NCBI RefSeq assembly: GCF_000720455.1
Contig: NZ_JOAK01000006.1
Span: 62,001 to 126,000 of the forward strand
Length of the DNA stretch: 64,000 bases
From: Streptomyces virginiae
GTDB lineage: Bacteria > Actinomycetota > Actinomycetes > Streptomycetales > Streptomycetaceae
Reading direction: 5' to 3'
Shown: positions 35,108 through 44,389 of the stretch, piece by piece
Numbering within the stretch: the stretch's first letter is position 1
How the letters are laid out: each line of letters opens with the position of its first letter
Notes under the pieces: generated by a model
The model's database searches: none
Told to the model about the DNA's origin: nothing
The model's input: the letters and a program-made list of their open reading frames with translations, nothing else
Translations under genes and position numbers: made by a program

Positions 35108-35944
35108 CTACCGCCCCGTCTCCTCCTGGAGGCCGGTGAGGTCCTGTACGTGCCGCAGTGCGGGAGCGGCGAGTACGTCGTTGAGCTGCTGGAAGATCTG
35201 GCGCGCGGCCACCGCGTTCCAGTCGGCCGGGAGCAGTTCGGCGGGCAGGCCGGGGTCGAGGTAGGGCAGTCGGCGCCACTGCGTGAGCATCGGGACGTAG
35301 TGGCGGAACGCCTCGGCGCCCTCGATGCCGCTCCGCCGGGTCAGGGCCGCGGCGGGGGGGCCGTACGCGTCGGTGAACCCGGCGTACTGCTCCTCGATCG
35401 CGGGGAAGTCCCACCAGGAGCTGACGGTGGCGGGCAGGTCGCTGAAGGCGGCGTAGTCGGCGGCGAACAGGTGGACGTACTCGCTGAGCCCGAGCCGTAC
35501 GAGCATGTCGCGGGCGTCGTCGAGGAGCCGGGCGGGCGCCAGCCACACGCCGGGGGCGATGTTGCCGAAGCCGAGCCACGTCAGGCGGGTGCGCAGCTGG
35601 TAGCGGTACGAGCGCTCGGATTCCGGCACCGAGAAGACGGCCATCGCCCAGCCGTCGCTGAGCTTCGCCGGCTCCAGGCTGCCGAAGATGCGCCGGTCGC
35701 CCTCGTCGAAGACGGGGTGGGCTCCCGGGCTGAGCCGGTAGCCGGTGGCGCCGCGGCGCTCCGGTTCGAGCACGCCCTTCTTCTTGAGGCGCGAGATCGC
35801 CGAGCGGGCGGCCGGTCCGTCGACGTCCAGTTCCGCCATCAGGGTCAGCAGGTCGGCGACGGAGATCCAGCCGCCGAGGCGTCGCAGGAACGCCCCGTAG
35901 ACCGTGTTGATCAACGAGCTGGGCCTGAGGGGACTGTCCGCCAT
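35108..35944 (-). CDS. PaaX-family transcriptional regulator
   Basis: A 278-residue GntR-like regulator. The N-terminal winged helix (about 8-75) includes RRLGGWISVADLLTLMAELDVD and ARSAISRLKKKGVLEPERRG; the central part (SYRYQLRTRLTWLGFGNIAPGVWLAP) is the ferredoxin-like PaaX domain and the C-terminal region (FRHYVPMLTQWRRLPYLDPGLPAELLPADW) is PaaX_C. PaaX represses phenylacetate catabolism in E. coli with phenylacetyl-CoA as inducer; actinomycete members act on varied pathways. No paa genes are nearby, so the target is unknown. ATG 35944 is preceded by GGAAGGCG. The phytase gene lies 76 bp upstream on the same strand. Confidence 0.92.
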   Translation of the reverse strand: MADSPLRPSSLINTVYGAFLRRLGGWISVADLLTLMAELDVDGPAARSAISRLKKKGVLEPERRGATGYRLSPGAHPVFDEGDRRIFGSLEPAKLSDGWAMAVFSVPESERSYRYQLRTRLTWLGFGNIAPGVWLAPARLLDDARDMLVRLGLSEYVHLFAADYAAFSDLPATVSSWWDFPAIEEQYAGFTDAYGPPAAALTRRSGIEGAEAFRHYVPMLTQWRRLPYLDPGLPAELLPADWNAVAARQIFQQLNDVLAAPALRHVQDLTGLQEETGR

Positions 35945-36020
35945 GATCGCCTTCCGTCGTGTGCGGTGGCGATCCTACCGAGCCGGGCGGCCACGGCTCC
36001 GTGCGGCCGCCCGGCCCCGG

Positions 36021-37361
36021 TCACAGGCGTACGGCGCGCCGGAGTCGGCCCAGGTCCACGAACTTGAAGTCGGTGTCGGTACGGGCCTCCCCGTCGGGGC
36101 CGGTGGTGGCGGGGGTGTTGGCCCCGTCCTGGACGACGAGGAGGCCGCCCGGGAACTTCCTGCCCAGCGGGGCGCTCGTGACGGCGGCGCCGTCGCACTC
36201 CTGCGAGCCGTCGAGCGCTCCGGCCCCGCCGCCCGCGGTGACGCGGAAGCCGCGGACGTAACGGTCGCCGCGCTCGCGGTCGAAGACGGCGAAGGTGTCG
36301 TCGCCCTGGCTGGAGGCGAGCAGGTAGCCGCCGCGGCGCGGGTGTTCGGGATCGCGCCAGATGGTCAGGCCCTCCACGTCGGCGCTGAGGTGCCGGCCGC
36401 CGTAGCCGGGGTCGGCGCCCGCGTCGCACTCCTCGGTCCGCGGGTTCCAGGTACCGGGCACTCCGAAGGAGCGCACCTTCTCGATCAGCCGGGCGGGAGA
36501 ACGCAGGTCGGCGTCGAGCTTCCAGATGCCGACGTCCTCCTGGCCCGCGTACAGGTCTCCGGTGTCGGGGTCGACGACCATGCCCTCGACCTGGGGCAGC
36601 TCGCCCGGTTCGCCGCAGGGCGTCCAGGTCCTGCCGTCGGGCAGCGGGAAGGCGGCGGGCAGCGAGGTGGTGCGGACGGTGCGGTAGCCGACCTTCCCCT
36701 GCGCGGTGGGCAGGAGTTCGGCCAGGGCGAGCGCGGTGTCGTGGCGCCGGCTGGTCACCGCGAACGAGCGGCCGCTGCGGCGGTCGGTGTAGGCGGCCAG
36801 GCCGTAGGCGGTCCGCTGGTCGGCGACCTCGTCCGGGCCGGTCGAGAAGACGAGCGGGGCCGCGCTCTCGTCCGTGACGTCGACCAGGGGCGCGCCGGTC
36901 CGGCGGGCGTCGATCCGGTAGACGCGCAGCTGGTCGCGGCCGCGGTCGGAGACCACGGCCACGTCGTGGGGGCCGTCGGGGAAGCGGAGGCCGGCGATCA
37001 GGTCGACGTTGTTGAACCGGCCGGGGGCGTCCCCCTCCCGGGGCGGCGGCGGGGCCGGCAGCGACTGCACCTGGCGGCCGTCCAGGTCGTACACGCGCAG
37101 CCCGCCCTCCTTGGCGGTGGCGATGACCAGGCTGCGGTCGGGGTCCTCGGCGTTGCGCCAGATCGCGGGGTCGTCCGCGTTGGCGTTGCCGCCGGCCTCG
37201 TCGTCGAAGAGGGAGGGCGTCTCGACGGAGGCGGGCACCGGGGGCAGTGACGGCGGGGCTCCGCGGTCCCCGCGGGCGTGCGCCGGCACGGCGATCACGC
37301 CCAGGGCCACGGCCGCGGCCACGCCGACGGCCGTCGTCCGCCTTCTCGAGATCGCGGTCAT
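36021..37361 (-). CDS. Secreted beta-propeller phytase
   Basis: 446 residues. A signal peptide (about 1-29, VPAHA cleavage) precedes a six-bladed propeller phytase domain (PF02333), which hydrolyses phytate with calcium outside the cell. Diagnostic pieces are ADDPAIWRNAEDPDRSLVIATAKEGGLRVYDL (35-90), NNVDLIAGLRF, DVAVVSDRGRDQLRVYRID, QVEGMVVDPDTGDLYAGQEDVGIWKL, SADVEGLTIW, YLLASSQGDDTFAVFDR, and FKFVDLGRL at the end. ATG 37361 follows AGGAGG at five bases. Just upstream, GGTCACGG is directly repeated (37372-37387). Phosphate control would be expected for a phytase, but I do not see a convincing PhoP box. Confidence 0.93.
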   Translation of the reverse strand: MTAISRRRTTAVGVAAAVALGVIAVPAHARGDRGAPPSLPPVPASVETPSLFDDEAGGNANADDPAIWRNAEDPDRSLVIATAKEGGLRVYDLDGRQVQSLPAPPPPREGDAPGRFNNVDLIAGLRFPDGPHDVAVVSDRGRDQLRVYRIDARRTGAPLVDVTDESAAPLVFSTGPDEVADQRTAYGLAAYTDRRSGRSFAVTSRRHDTALALAELLPTAQGKVGYRTVRTTSLPAAFPLPDGRTWTPCGEPGELPQVEGMVVDPDTGDLYAGQEDVGIWKLDADLRSPARLIEKVRSFGVPGTWNPRTEECDAGADPGYGGRHLSADVEGLTIWRDPEHPRRGGYLLASSQGDDTFAVFDRERGDRYVRGFRVTAGGGAGALDGSQECDGAAVTSAPLGRKFPGGLLVVQDGANTPATTGPDGEARTDTDFKFVDLGRLRRAVRL

Positions 37362-37657
37362 CTTGCCTCCTGGTCACGGGGTCACGGGGTGCGGCCGGCC
37401 GCGCAGTCGGGTCCCTCGGGTGCTCCGCGGCCGGGCCGCCCCCACCGTGGGCCATCCGCGGGTGAGCACCATGGAGCAGACATGACGTGGACATGACCCC
37501 ATCGTGAAATCCCGTACCCGCCCCGCTTCCTTAGCGGAACGTTAGATCTGCGCGGCGGAGCTTGTCCGGGTCCGACGACGGCCGCATGCTCTGGACACTC
37601 CCCCGCCACCGGGGCCGTTCTCCCCTCTCCCATCAGGGACTTCTCATCGGAGCCGCC

Positions 37658-39079
37658 ATGTCCCCGTCCGCCGTCACGCCCGGGTCCGAGCCCGGAAGCA
37701 CCCCCGCCCCGCCGCCCGGCGACGAGCGCAAGAGGCGCCGTCTCGCCCTGGTCGGCGGCTCGCTCGGCAACCTCGTCGAGTGGTACGACTGGTTCGTCTA
37801 CGCCAGCTTCGCGATCTACTTCGCCGACTCCTTCTTCCCCGGCGACAACCCGACCACGCAGCTGATGAACACCGCGGGGATCTTCGCCGTCGGCTTCCTG
37901 ATGCGCCCCGTGGGCGGCTGGATCCTCGGCCGCGCCGCCGACCGGCACGGACGCAAGAGCGCGCTCACGCTCACCGTCACCATGATGTCGGTCGCCGCGC
38001 TGCTCATCGCCGTGGCCCCGACCTACGGCCAGGCCGGCTACTTCGGCGCGCTGGTGCTGCTGCTGGCCCGCCTGCTCCAGGGGATGAGCATCGGCGGCGA
38101 GTACGCCGCAAGCGCCACCTACCTGACCGAGGCATCCGCCCGCAACCGGCGGGGCCTCGGCTCGTCCTTCCAGTACGTCTCGATGACCTGCGGCCAGCTG
38201 CTGGGCCTGGGCATCCTGATCACGATGCAGCACACCCTCACCACCGCGCAGTTGGAGAGCTGGGGCTGGCGGATCCCCTTCGTGCTCGGCGCGTTGTTCG
38301 CGGTGGTCGTCTTCTGGCTGCGGCGCCGGCTCCAGGAGACCGACGCCTTCCAGGAGGAGGCGGCGTCCGGCGAGGACGCGCACGACGACAGCACGCGCGG
38401 CACGCTGAAGGCCCTGTGGCAGTACCGGCGGCAGGCCGGCCTCGTCATGGCCCTCACCCTCGGCGGCACCGTGGCCTACTACACCTACACCACCTACCTG
38501 ACCAAGTACCTGGTCGGCAGCGCGGGCATGCCGAAGACGACCGCCACCCTGGTCAGCTTCACCGCGCTGACGCTCTTCGCCGTGCTCCAGCCGTTCGCCG
38601 GCATGCTGTCCGACCGCATCGGCCGCCGCCCGCTGCTGATCACCTTCGCGGTGGGCTGCACCCTCGGCACGTACCCGATCATGACCGCCCTGGGCTCGGC
38701 GTCCTCGTACTGGTCCGCGCTCGGCCTGTCCCTGCTCGCCCTGGTGATCATCACCGGCTACACGTCCATCAACGCGGCGGTCAAGGCCGAACTGTTCCCC
38801 ACCCGGGTGCGCGCCCTGGGCGTGGCACTGCCGTACGCCATCGCCAACGCGCTCTTCGGCGGCACGGCCGAGTACGTGGCCCTCTGGTTCAAGAACAGTG
38901 GTCACGAGACCATGTTCTTCTGGTACGTCTCCGGCTGCGCGCTGATCTCCCTCGTGACCTACGTGCTGATGCCGGACACCCGCGATGCGGCCCTCAGCCG
39001 CGCGGAGGCCGGTGCGGACGCCGATCGCGGCGCGGAGCGGGGGGACGCGGCAGCGGCTCCCGCCGGGGCCGTCCGCTGA
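37658..39079 (+). CDS. MHS-family MFS transporter (alpha-ketoglutarate/ProP-like)
   Basis: A 473-residue, 12-helix major facilitator of the metabolite:H+ symporter group. The opening GGSLGNLVEWYDWFVYASFA and loop 2-3 GWILGRAADRHGRKSA are typical; another family motif is LLQGMSIGGEYAASATYLTE. Later GMLSDRIGRRPLL repeats the loop motif in the second half. Known members carry alpha-ketoglutarate, proline/betaine, citrate or shikimate, and the substrate is not decidable here. ATG 37658 follows CGGAG. A 33-residue Ser/Pro-rich N-terminus precedes helix 1. It is divergent from the phytase gene, with about 300 bp between. Confidence 0.93.
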   Translation: MSPSAVTPGSEPGSTPAPPPGDERKRRRLALVGGSLGNLVEWYDWFVYASFAIYFADSFFPGDNPTTQLMNTAGIFAVGFLMRPVGGWILGRAADRHGRKSALTLTVTMMSVAALLIAVAPTYGQAGYFGALVLLLARLLQGMSIGGEYAASATYLTEASARNRRGLGSSFQYVSMTCGQLLGLGILITMQHTLTTAQLESWGWRIPFVLGALFAVVVFWLRRRLQETDAFQEEAASGEDAHDDSTRGTLKALWQYRRQAGLVMALTLGGTVAYYTYTTYLTKYLVGSAGMPKTTATLVSFTALTLFAVLQPFAGMLSDRIGRRPLLITFAVGCTLGTYPIMTALGSASSYWSALGLSLLALVIITGYTSINAAVKAELFPTRVRALGVALPYAIANALFGGTAEYVALWFKNSGHETMFFWYVSGCALISLVTYVLMPDTRDAALSRAEAGADADRGAERGDAAAAPAGAVR

Positions 39080-39143
39080 GCGGCGACGGTAGCCTGGGTC
39101 GGCGGCCGCGCGGGCCGCACGCCCCGCCGCGAGGAGGCTCCCC

Positions 39144-39818
39144 ATGCACGCGCTCCTCGTCGAGGACGACGACAGGATGGCCCAGGCGCTCGGCACCGCC
39201 CTCGCCCAGCGCGGGCACACCGTCCGCCGGGTCGCGCGGGCCCAGGACGCATTGCGCCACACCCGCGAGGCGGAGTTCGTGCTGCTCGACCTGGGGCTGC
39301 CCGACCTGGACGGGATAGAGCTGCTGCGGCGGCTGCGGACCGTGTGCGGCGTGCCGCTGATCGTGGTGACCGCGCGCTGCGAGGAGCGCGACATCGTGCA
39401 GGGACTGCGGGCGGGCGCCGACGACTACGTCGTCAAACCGTTCCGGATGGCCGAGCTGATGGCCCGGATCGACACCGTGCGGCGTCGTACGGACGCACAC
39501 GCCGACCGGGCCGCCCCGGGCGCGGCGGCGGTGCGCCGCGGGGACGTCGAGGTGGACCCGGCAGGCCGTACGGTCACCGTCGCGGGTGTCGAAGTACGGC
39601 TTACCCGGCGGGAGTTCGACGTCCTCGCCTTCCTGGCCGCCCGGCCGGAGGAGGTGCACTCCCGCGAGGAGATCCTGGACCGGATCTGGGGCGACGCCTT
39701 CCTCGCCGCCTCGCGGTCGCTGGACGTCCACGTGGCGGGCATCCGCGCCAAGACCGGCCGCTCCGCACTCGTGCGCACCGTGCGCGGGTACGGCTACCAG
39801 CTCGGCGGGGAGCGGTGA
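39144..39818 (+). CDS. OmpR-family response regulator
   Basis: 224 residues. The receiver domain (1-118) has the acidic pair in VEDDD, the phosphoacceptor Asp49 in LLDLGLPDLDG, a Thr switch in VVTAR and Lys in VVKPF. The C-terminal winged helix (about 130-224) reads VRLTRREFDVLAFLAARPEEVHSREEILDRIW and LVRTVRGYGYQL. ATG 39144 follows GAGGAGG. Its last codon overlaps the histidine-kinase GTG (GTGA at 39815-39818), so the two are co-translated. A TAGCCT (39090-39095) about 50 bp upstream may be the -10 box. The convergent TAXI lipoprotein gene may be part of the same sensory unit. Confidence 0.93.
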   Translation: MHALLVEDDDRMAQALGTALAQRGHTVRRVARAQDALRHTREAEFVLLDLGLPDLDGIELLRRLRTVCGVPLIVVTARCEERDIVQGLRAGADDYVVKPFRMAELMARIDTVRRRTDAHADRAAPGAAAVRRGDVEVDPAGRTVTVAGVEVRLTRREFDVLAFLAARPEEVHSREEILDRIWGDAFLAASRSLDVHVAGIRAKTGRSALVRTVRGYGYQLGGER

Positions 39819-41197
39819 GGCGCAGGCTCCTCGCCGTGCTGACGGTGCTCATGGGGGTGGCGGCGCTGCTCCTGTGCCTTCCGCTGGCCGAGGGGTACGC
39901 GCGCGGGCGGACCGAGCACCTGCTGCTGCAGCGGCGTTCGGAGGCCGTGCGCTTCGCCGATCTCGCGGAGCGGATGCGCACCGAGGCCGACCGGGCCGAG
40001 CTGGCGGCCGAGATCGGCCGGTACGCCGATCTGTACGGGGCGGGCGTGGTCGTCGTCGACACGGCCGGCGCGACGCTGCTGCGCGCCGGGACCGGGCCCG
40101 GCGCGGGAGCGGCGGAGGCCCGGGGCCGCGCCCTCACCGGCCGCTCCACCGACCGGCTGCCGACCCTGCGCCCCTGGGGGCCGGGCCGTGTCGTGCTCGC
40201 CGAGCCGGTGGGCCGCGACGAGCGGGTCAGCGGGGCGGTCCTGCTGGCGGTCCCCACCGACGCCGCACGCCGGGACGTCACGGTCCGCTGGTCGCTCATC
40301 GCCGCCGGGGCGCTCACCTCCTTCGCGGCGGCCGCGCTGGTCGCCGCGGGGATCGCCCGCTGGCTGATGCGGCCGGTCCTCGATCTGGACCGGGCCGTGG
40401 AACGGCTGGCGGCCGGCAGCCTCCGGGCCCGGGCCGGCTCGGACACCGGCCCGCCCGAACTGCGCCGGCTGCGGCAGCACTTCAACACCATGGCGGAGGC
40501 CGTGGCCGACTCCATCGGCCGCCAGCGCGACTTCGTCGCCGACGCCTCCCACCAGCTGCGCAATCCCCTGGCCACCCTGGTGCTGCAGCTGGAGAACGTC
40601 GAGCCGCACGTCGCCCCCGGGCCCGGCCTCGCCGAGCACGCCCGCGCCCTGGACGAGGCGGAACGCCTGGAGGAGCTGCTCGACGGTCTCCTGGCCCTGG
40701 CGCGCGTCGAATCCGGCACGGCCGAACCGACCCGGCAGGACGTGGCACGGGCGGTGCGGGACCGGGTGACGGCCTGGGCCCCCGTCTTCCACGCGGCCGG
40801 GCTGGAACTGGCGGCCGACGGCGTCCCGGAGGGCCTGTGGGCACACGCCCTGCCCGACGCGGCCGGCCGGATCCTGGACGCGCTCCTGGACAACGCGGTC
40901 AAGTTCGTACCGCGCGGCGGCCGGGTCGAGGTCGGCGCCTGGCGCCGGCCGGACGGGAGCACGGCCGTCCGGGTCGCGGACGACGGCCCGGGCGTGCCGC
41001 GGGAGCAGCTCGGTACCCTGCTGCGGCGGTTCACCCGCTCGCCCGGACACCAGAACGTCCCCGGCAGCGGTCTGGGCCTGGCCATCGCCGACGAGATCGC
41101 CCGCATCAGCGGCGGCGGCCTCGACATCGCAGCCAACACCCCGCACGGCCTGGTCGCACGACTGCGCCTCCCGCCTCCGCCGGACGACACGCCCTAG
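39815..41197 (+). CDS. Sensor histidine kinase (HisKA)
   Basis: A 460-residue membrane kinase. A first transmembrane helix (about 5-25) and a second (about 160-185; IAAGALTSFAAAALVAAGIA) enclose a roughly 130-residue extracytoplasmic sensor domain. HAMP follows (RWLMRPVLDLDRAVERLAAG), then HisKA with His246 in FVADASHQLRNPLATL, and HATPase with LLDNAVKF, VRVADDGPGVP and GSGLGLAIADEIA. GTG 39815 overlaps the response-regulator stop. The stop codon (41195-41197) overlaps that of the convergent TAXI gene in a shared CTAG. The ligand is unknown. Confidence 0.92.
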   Translation: MRRRLLAVLTVLMGVAALLLCLPLAEGYARGRTEHLLLQRRSEAVRFADLAERMRTEADRAELAAEIGRYADLYGAGVVVVDTAGATLLRAGTGPGAGAAEARGRALTGRSTDRLPTLRPWGPGRVVLAEPVGRDERVSGAVLLAVPTDAARRDVTVRWSLIAAGALTSFAAAALVAAGIARWLMRPVLDLDRAVERLAAGSLRARAGSDTGPPELRRLRQHFNTMAEAVADSIGRQRDFVADASHQLRNPLATLVLQLENVEPHVAPGPGLAEHARALDEAERLEELLDGLLALARVESGTAEPTRQDVARAVRDRVTAWAPVFHAAGLELAADGVPEGLWAHALPDAAGRILDALLDNAVKFVPRGGRVEVGAWRRPDGSTAVRVADDGPGVPREQLGTLLRRFTRSPGHQNVPGSGLGLAIADEIARISGGGLDIAANTPHGLVARLRLPPPPDDTP

Positions 41198-42138
41198 CCG
41201 TACACCGAGCGGTAGTACGCGACCGCGCCGGGGTGGAGGGGGACCTGTCCGGTCGAGATGGCGAAGCGGGGCTCCAGGCGGGCGCCCGCCGTCACCTCCC
41301 GCAGCAGGTCGCGCCACTGGTCGAAGACGACCCGCAGCAGACCCCGCACGACGTCCGCATCCACATCGGCGCGGGCCAGCAGGTAGTTGCCGACGCCGAT
41401 GGTGCCCACCGGTTCCCTCAGCCCGTAGACCCCGGCGGGCAGGGTCACCGCCGTGTAGACGGGGGCGTGGCGTTCCCGCAGCGGGGCCACGTACGCGTCC
41501 AGCGGCAGGAACCGCAGGGGCAGCTCGCGGGCCAGTGCGGCCAGCGCCGGTGTGGGCACGCCGCCGGACCAGAACAGCGCGTCGACCGTGCCCTCGCGCA
41601 GCGCCGTCACCGACGCGGCGAGGCCCAGCGGCCGTTCGTCGGCCGGTCCGGCCGCCCGCAGGACCCGCTGGGCCACCACCCGTACGCCCGATCCCGTCGC
41701 ACCGGCCGCGACCGGACGTCCGGCGAGGTCCGTCACCGCGCGCACCGGCCCGTCGGCCGGGACGACGAGGTGCGTGTAGTTGACGTAGACGCGGGCCAGT
41801 GCCGTCACGGCGGCGGGCCTGGTGAAGGTGTCGCGCCCCAGCACCGCGTCCTCGGCGCTGTCCGCCATGGCCAGGGCCAGCTCCGCGGAGCCCTCGTCGA
41901 GGCCGCGCAGGTTGTTCACGCTCGCCGAGGTGCTGACGGGGACGATCTCCAGCGGCAGATCGCTCGCGCCGACGGCGAGCGCCAGGGCCTTCCCGAAGGC
42001 GTTGTACGGGCCGCCCTCGGGGCCCGTCGCCAGCCGCAGCCGCCGGACGGGGCCGGAGGCTCCCGAGCATCCGGCGAGCGACGCCGCGACGGCGCCGAAC
42101 CCGGCGCCCAGCACGGCGCGGCGCGACGGTCGGTTCAC
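41194..42138 (-). CDS. TAXI-family solute-binding lipoprotein
   Basis: A 314-residue periplasmic-type binding protein of the TRAP-associated TAXI family. It has a twin-arginine-like start (RPSRRAVLGAG) and a lipobox LAGC at about 21-24, so it should be lipid-anchored outside the membrane. Core motifs: RLATGPEGGPYNAFGKALA, STSASVNNLRGLDEGSAELALAMAD, GSGVRVVAQRVL, and GTVDALFWSGGVPTPAL. TAXI proteins normally feed a TRAP transporter permease, but none is encoded nearby. Its tail-to-tail overlap with a histidine kinase suggests a sensory role. GTG 42138 follows GGAGG. Confidence 0.9.
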   Translation of the reverse strand: MNRPSRRAVLGAGFGAVAASLAGCSGASGPVRRLRLATGPEGGPYNAFGKALALAVGASDLPLEIVPVSTSASVNNLRGLDEGSAELALAMADSAEDAVLGRDTFTRPAAVTALARVYVNYTHLVVPADGPVRAVTDLAGRPVAAGATGSGVRVVAQRVLRAAGPADERPLGLAASVTALREGTVDALFWSGGVPTPALAALARELPLRFLPLDAYVAPLRERHAPVYTAVTLPAGVYGLREPVGTIGVGNYLLARADVDADVVRGLLRVVFDQWRDLLREVTAGARLEPRFAISTGQVPLHPGAVAYYRSVYG

Positions 42139-42198
42139 TGCCGGCCTCCGGAGGTCTCGTCGGGGGGTGGCACACCATGATGCGGCACGTGCGCGCCC

Positions 42199-42210
42199 TA
42201 GGGTCGGGCC
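42199..42210 (+). promoter_or_regulatory. Leaderless -10 box before phzF-like gene
   Basis: TAGGGT (42199-42204) is six bases from the ATG at 42211 and there is no Shine-Dalgarno, which fits a leaderless mRNA. A -35 hexamer is not obvious. Confidence 0.45.
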
Positions 42211-43083
42211 ATGCGTTTTCACCACGTCGACGTCTTCACGGACCGCCCCTACAGCGGCAACAGCCTCGCGGTGTTCCCCGAGGCGAGCGCGCTCACCGGC
42301 GCGCAGATGCAGGCCGTCACCCGGGAGCTGCGGCACTTCGAGTCCGTGTTCCTGATCCGCGACGGGGCGGCCGGAGGGACCTGGCGGGCACGCGTCTTCG
42401 ACCTCGCGGGCGAGCTGGACTTCGCCGGGCACCCGCTCGTCGGCGCCGCCGCGGTCCTGCACGACCTCCACGGCGCCGCCGACACCGGGGTGTGGACGCT
42501 GCGGCTGCCGGCCCGGACGGTGGAGGTCGCCACCCGGCGCCGCGGGCCGGGCCGGTACGCGAGCCTCCTCGACCAGGGTCCGGCCGTGTTCCTCGGCCGC
42601 CCGGACCCGCGCGGCCTCCCGGCCCTGTTCGGCCTCGAACCCGGCGACCTGGACCCCGCCCTGCCCCCGGAGGTCCTCTCCACGGGCCTGCGCTACCTGG
42701 TGCTGCCCGTGCGCGGCGACGCCCTGGCCCGCGCCCGTGTGGCCGCGCCGCTCGACGTGCCGCTGGCCCGTCTCGGCGCCGAGTTCGCGTACGTCCTGGA
42801 CGCGGCGGAGCGCGAGGGGCGGCACTGGACCAACGACGGGCTGGTCGAGGACGTGGCCACCGGCAGCGGCGCCGGCTGCGCCGCGGCGTACCTGCGCCGG
42901 CACGGCCGTAGTACCGGCGACGGCGAGGAGTGGATCCTGCGCCAGGGCCGCTTCACCGGGCGCTCCGGCGCCATGCGTGTGAGCGCGGTGGGCCGGGACC
43001 CGGACGTCCGTGCCGTACGGGTCGGCGGCGAGGTCGCCTTCGTGGCCGAGGGCCGGCTGCGCGAGCTGCCACCGCCCGCGTAG
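42211..43083 (+). CDS. PhzF-family isomerase/epimerase
   Basis: A 290-residue enzyme of the PhzF/diaminopimelate-epimerase fold. Motifs: HVDVFTDRPYSGNSLAVF, the acid Glu44 in RELRHFESVFLI, ELDFAGHPLVGAAAVL and DVATGSGAGCAAAYLRRHG. PhzF in phenazine-producing bacteria isomerises trans-2,3-dihydro-3-hydroxyanthranilate, but most genomic homologues, including isolated copies such as this, have unknown substrates. There are no other phz genes here. It is divergent from the TAXI gene. Start ATG 42211 fits a leaderless promoter. Confidence 0.92.
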   Translation: MRFHHVDVFTDRPYSGNSLAVFPEASALTGAQMQAVTRELRHFESVFLIRDGAAGGTWRARVFDLAGELDFAGHPLVGAAAVLHDLHGAADTGVWTLRLPARTVEVATRRRGPGRYASLLDQGPAVFLGRPDPRGLPALFGLEPGDLDPALPPEVLSTGLRYLVLPVRGDALARARVAAPLDVPLARLGAEFAYVLDAAEREGRHWTNDGLVEDVATGSGAGCAAAYLRRHGRSTGDGEEWILRQGRFTGRSGAMRVSAVGRDPDVRAVRVGGEVAFVAEGRLRELPPPA

Positions 43084-43219
43084 GCGACGGCCGCCCGGAC
43101 GCGTCGCCGCCCCGATCGGGTGAACAGATGAGCGAGTCCCGGCCGCCTGCCCGCCCGCCGCGGGGGCGGCCGGAACACTGGCGGGGGACGGGGACCTGGT
43201 CGAGGACGCGGGAGCCGCT

Positions 43220-44188
43220 GTGGGCGTGGTCATCGGTACGTGGAACGTGGAGAACCTCTGCCGCCCCCTCGCCCCGGGCAGCCCGCCCTCCGGCAGGTGC
43301 GCCGCCAAGGACCGGGCCGCGTACGAGGCGAAGCTGGAGGGGCTTGCCGCCACCGTCGACCGCCTCGCGCCCGATCTGCTCGGCGTGCAGGAGGTGGGCG
43401 GCCCCGAGGCGCTGGCCGACCTGGTGGAACGGCTGGACGGCGACTGGCACACCGCCCTGTCGAAGCACGCCGACCGCCGCGGCATCCGGGTCGGCTTCCT
43501 CAGCCGCCGGCCGCTGACCGTCACCGAGGACCGCACCGCCTTCCCGGAGCACCTGCCCCGGGTCCAAGTCGAGGACGACGGGACCACCATCAAGCGGATG
43601 GGCCGCGGGGCGCTGGCCGTGCGGTGGAGTCCGGTGGCCGGGCACAGCGTCGACGTGGTCGTCTGCCACCTGAAGTCGAAGCTGCTGACCTTCCCCGGCA
43701 ACCGGCACAGCACCGACGACGAGGAACTGCGCGCCCGCTACGGCGCGTACGCCCTGTACCGGCGGGCCGCGGAGGCCGTCACCCTCCGCGCCATGGCCGA
43801 CCGGCTGCTCCAGGGCGACGGCGCCGCCCACGAGGTGATCGTGATGGGTGACCTCAACGACGAGTTCGAGGCCGCCACCACGCAGATCCTGTACGGGCCG
43901 CCCGGCTCCCAGATCGGGACCGGGGGCTTCAGGGACACCGACCTCGGGGACCCGAGACGGCTGTGGAACCTCGCTCCGCACGTGCTCGAGAAGGGCGGGT
44001 TCTCCCGGGTCTTCGAGGGCCAGAAGGAACTCATCGACCACATCCTCGTGAGCCGGGGCGTGTTGGACCGCGTGGAGAAGGTCTTCACGGGACACGAGCG
44101 GCTGCCGACCGTGGAAGAGGCGCGTCCGGCCGCCGCGCACGACAGTCCGTCGGACCACGCACCGGTCCTCGCGGAGCTCGTCTACTGA
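43220..44188 (+). CDS. Endonuclease/exonuclease/phosphatase (EEP) family protein
   Basis: A 322-residue Mg-dependent hydrolase of the DNase I/exonuclease III fold. Catalytic motifs in order: GTWNVENL near 8 (Asn), LLGVQEVGG near 53 (Glu), VVVCHLKSKLL near 155, VIVMGDLNDEF near 215 (Asp/Asn), HDSPSDHAPVLAEL at the end (Asp-His). The family covers nucleases, sphingomyelinases and inositol phosphatases. No signal peptide is seen from GTG 43220, which has GGGAG upstream. It stands alone between phzF and the cyclodipeptide genes. Confidence 0.9.
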   Translation: MGVVIGTWNVENLCRPLAPGSPPSGRCAAKDRAAYEAKLEGLAATVDRLAPDLLGVQEVGGPEALADLVERLDGDWHTALSKHADRRGIRVGFLSRRPLTVTEDRTAFPEHLPRVQVEDDGTTIKRMGRGALAVRWSPVAGHSVDVVVCHLKSKLLTFPGNRHSTDDEELRARYGAYALYRRAAEAVTLRAMADRLLQGDGAAHEVIVMGDLNDEFEAATTQILYGPPGSQIGTGGFRDTDLGDPRRLWNLAPHVLEKGGFSRVFEGQKELIDHILVSRGVLDRVEKVFTGHERLPTVEEARPAAAHDSPSDHAPVLAELVY

Positions 44189-44389
44189 TTCCCGCGTTAA
44201 GCGCTGATGAACACTGCCGCCCCTCCGGGCCGAGGAAAGATGCCCTGGTCAACTGCATTGTCCGCCAGATGAGTTACTACCCAGAAGACATGGAACGTCG
44301 CTCAGAGTTCGGGTACCTTCCATCACGTCGCCGCCACACCCGGGGCACAGGGCCCCACGGGACTTGCGGCGCAAAGGACCCGACCCCTG

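Noticed and set aside
37372..37390. GGTCACGG direct repeat upstream of the phytase gene as a PhoP box
   Set aside because: Streptomyces PHO boxes are 11-bp GTTCACC-type repeats; this has an 8-bp period and different sequence, and lies between the ribosome site and the expected promoter.
42211..43083. PhzF-like gene as evidence of a phenazine cluster
   Set aside because: No phzA-E, phzG or related genes are nearby; isolated PhzF homologues are common.
44311..44316. GGGTAC as a SigB-type promoter for the cyclodipeptide operon
   Set aside because: No GNNT element is found 14-16 bases upstream.
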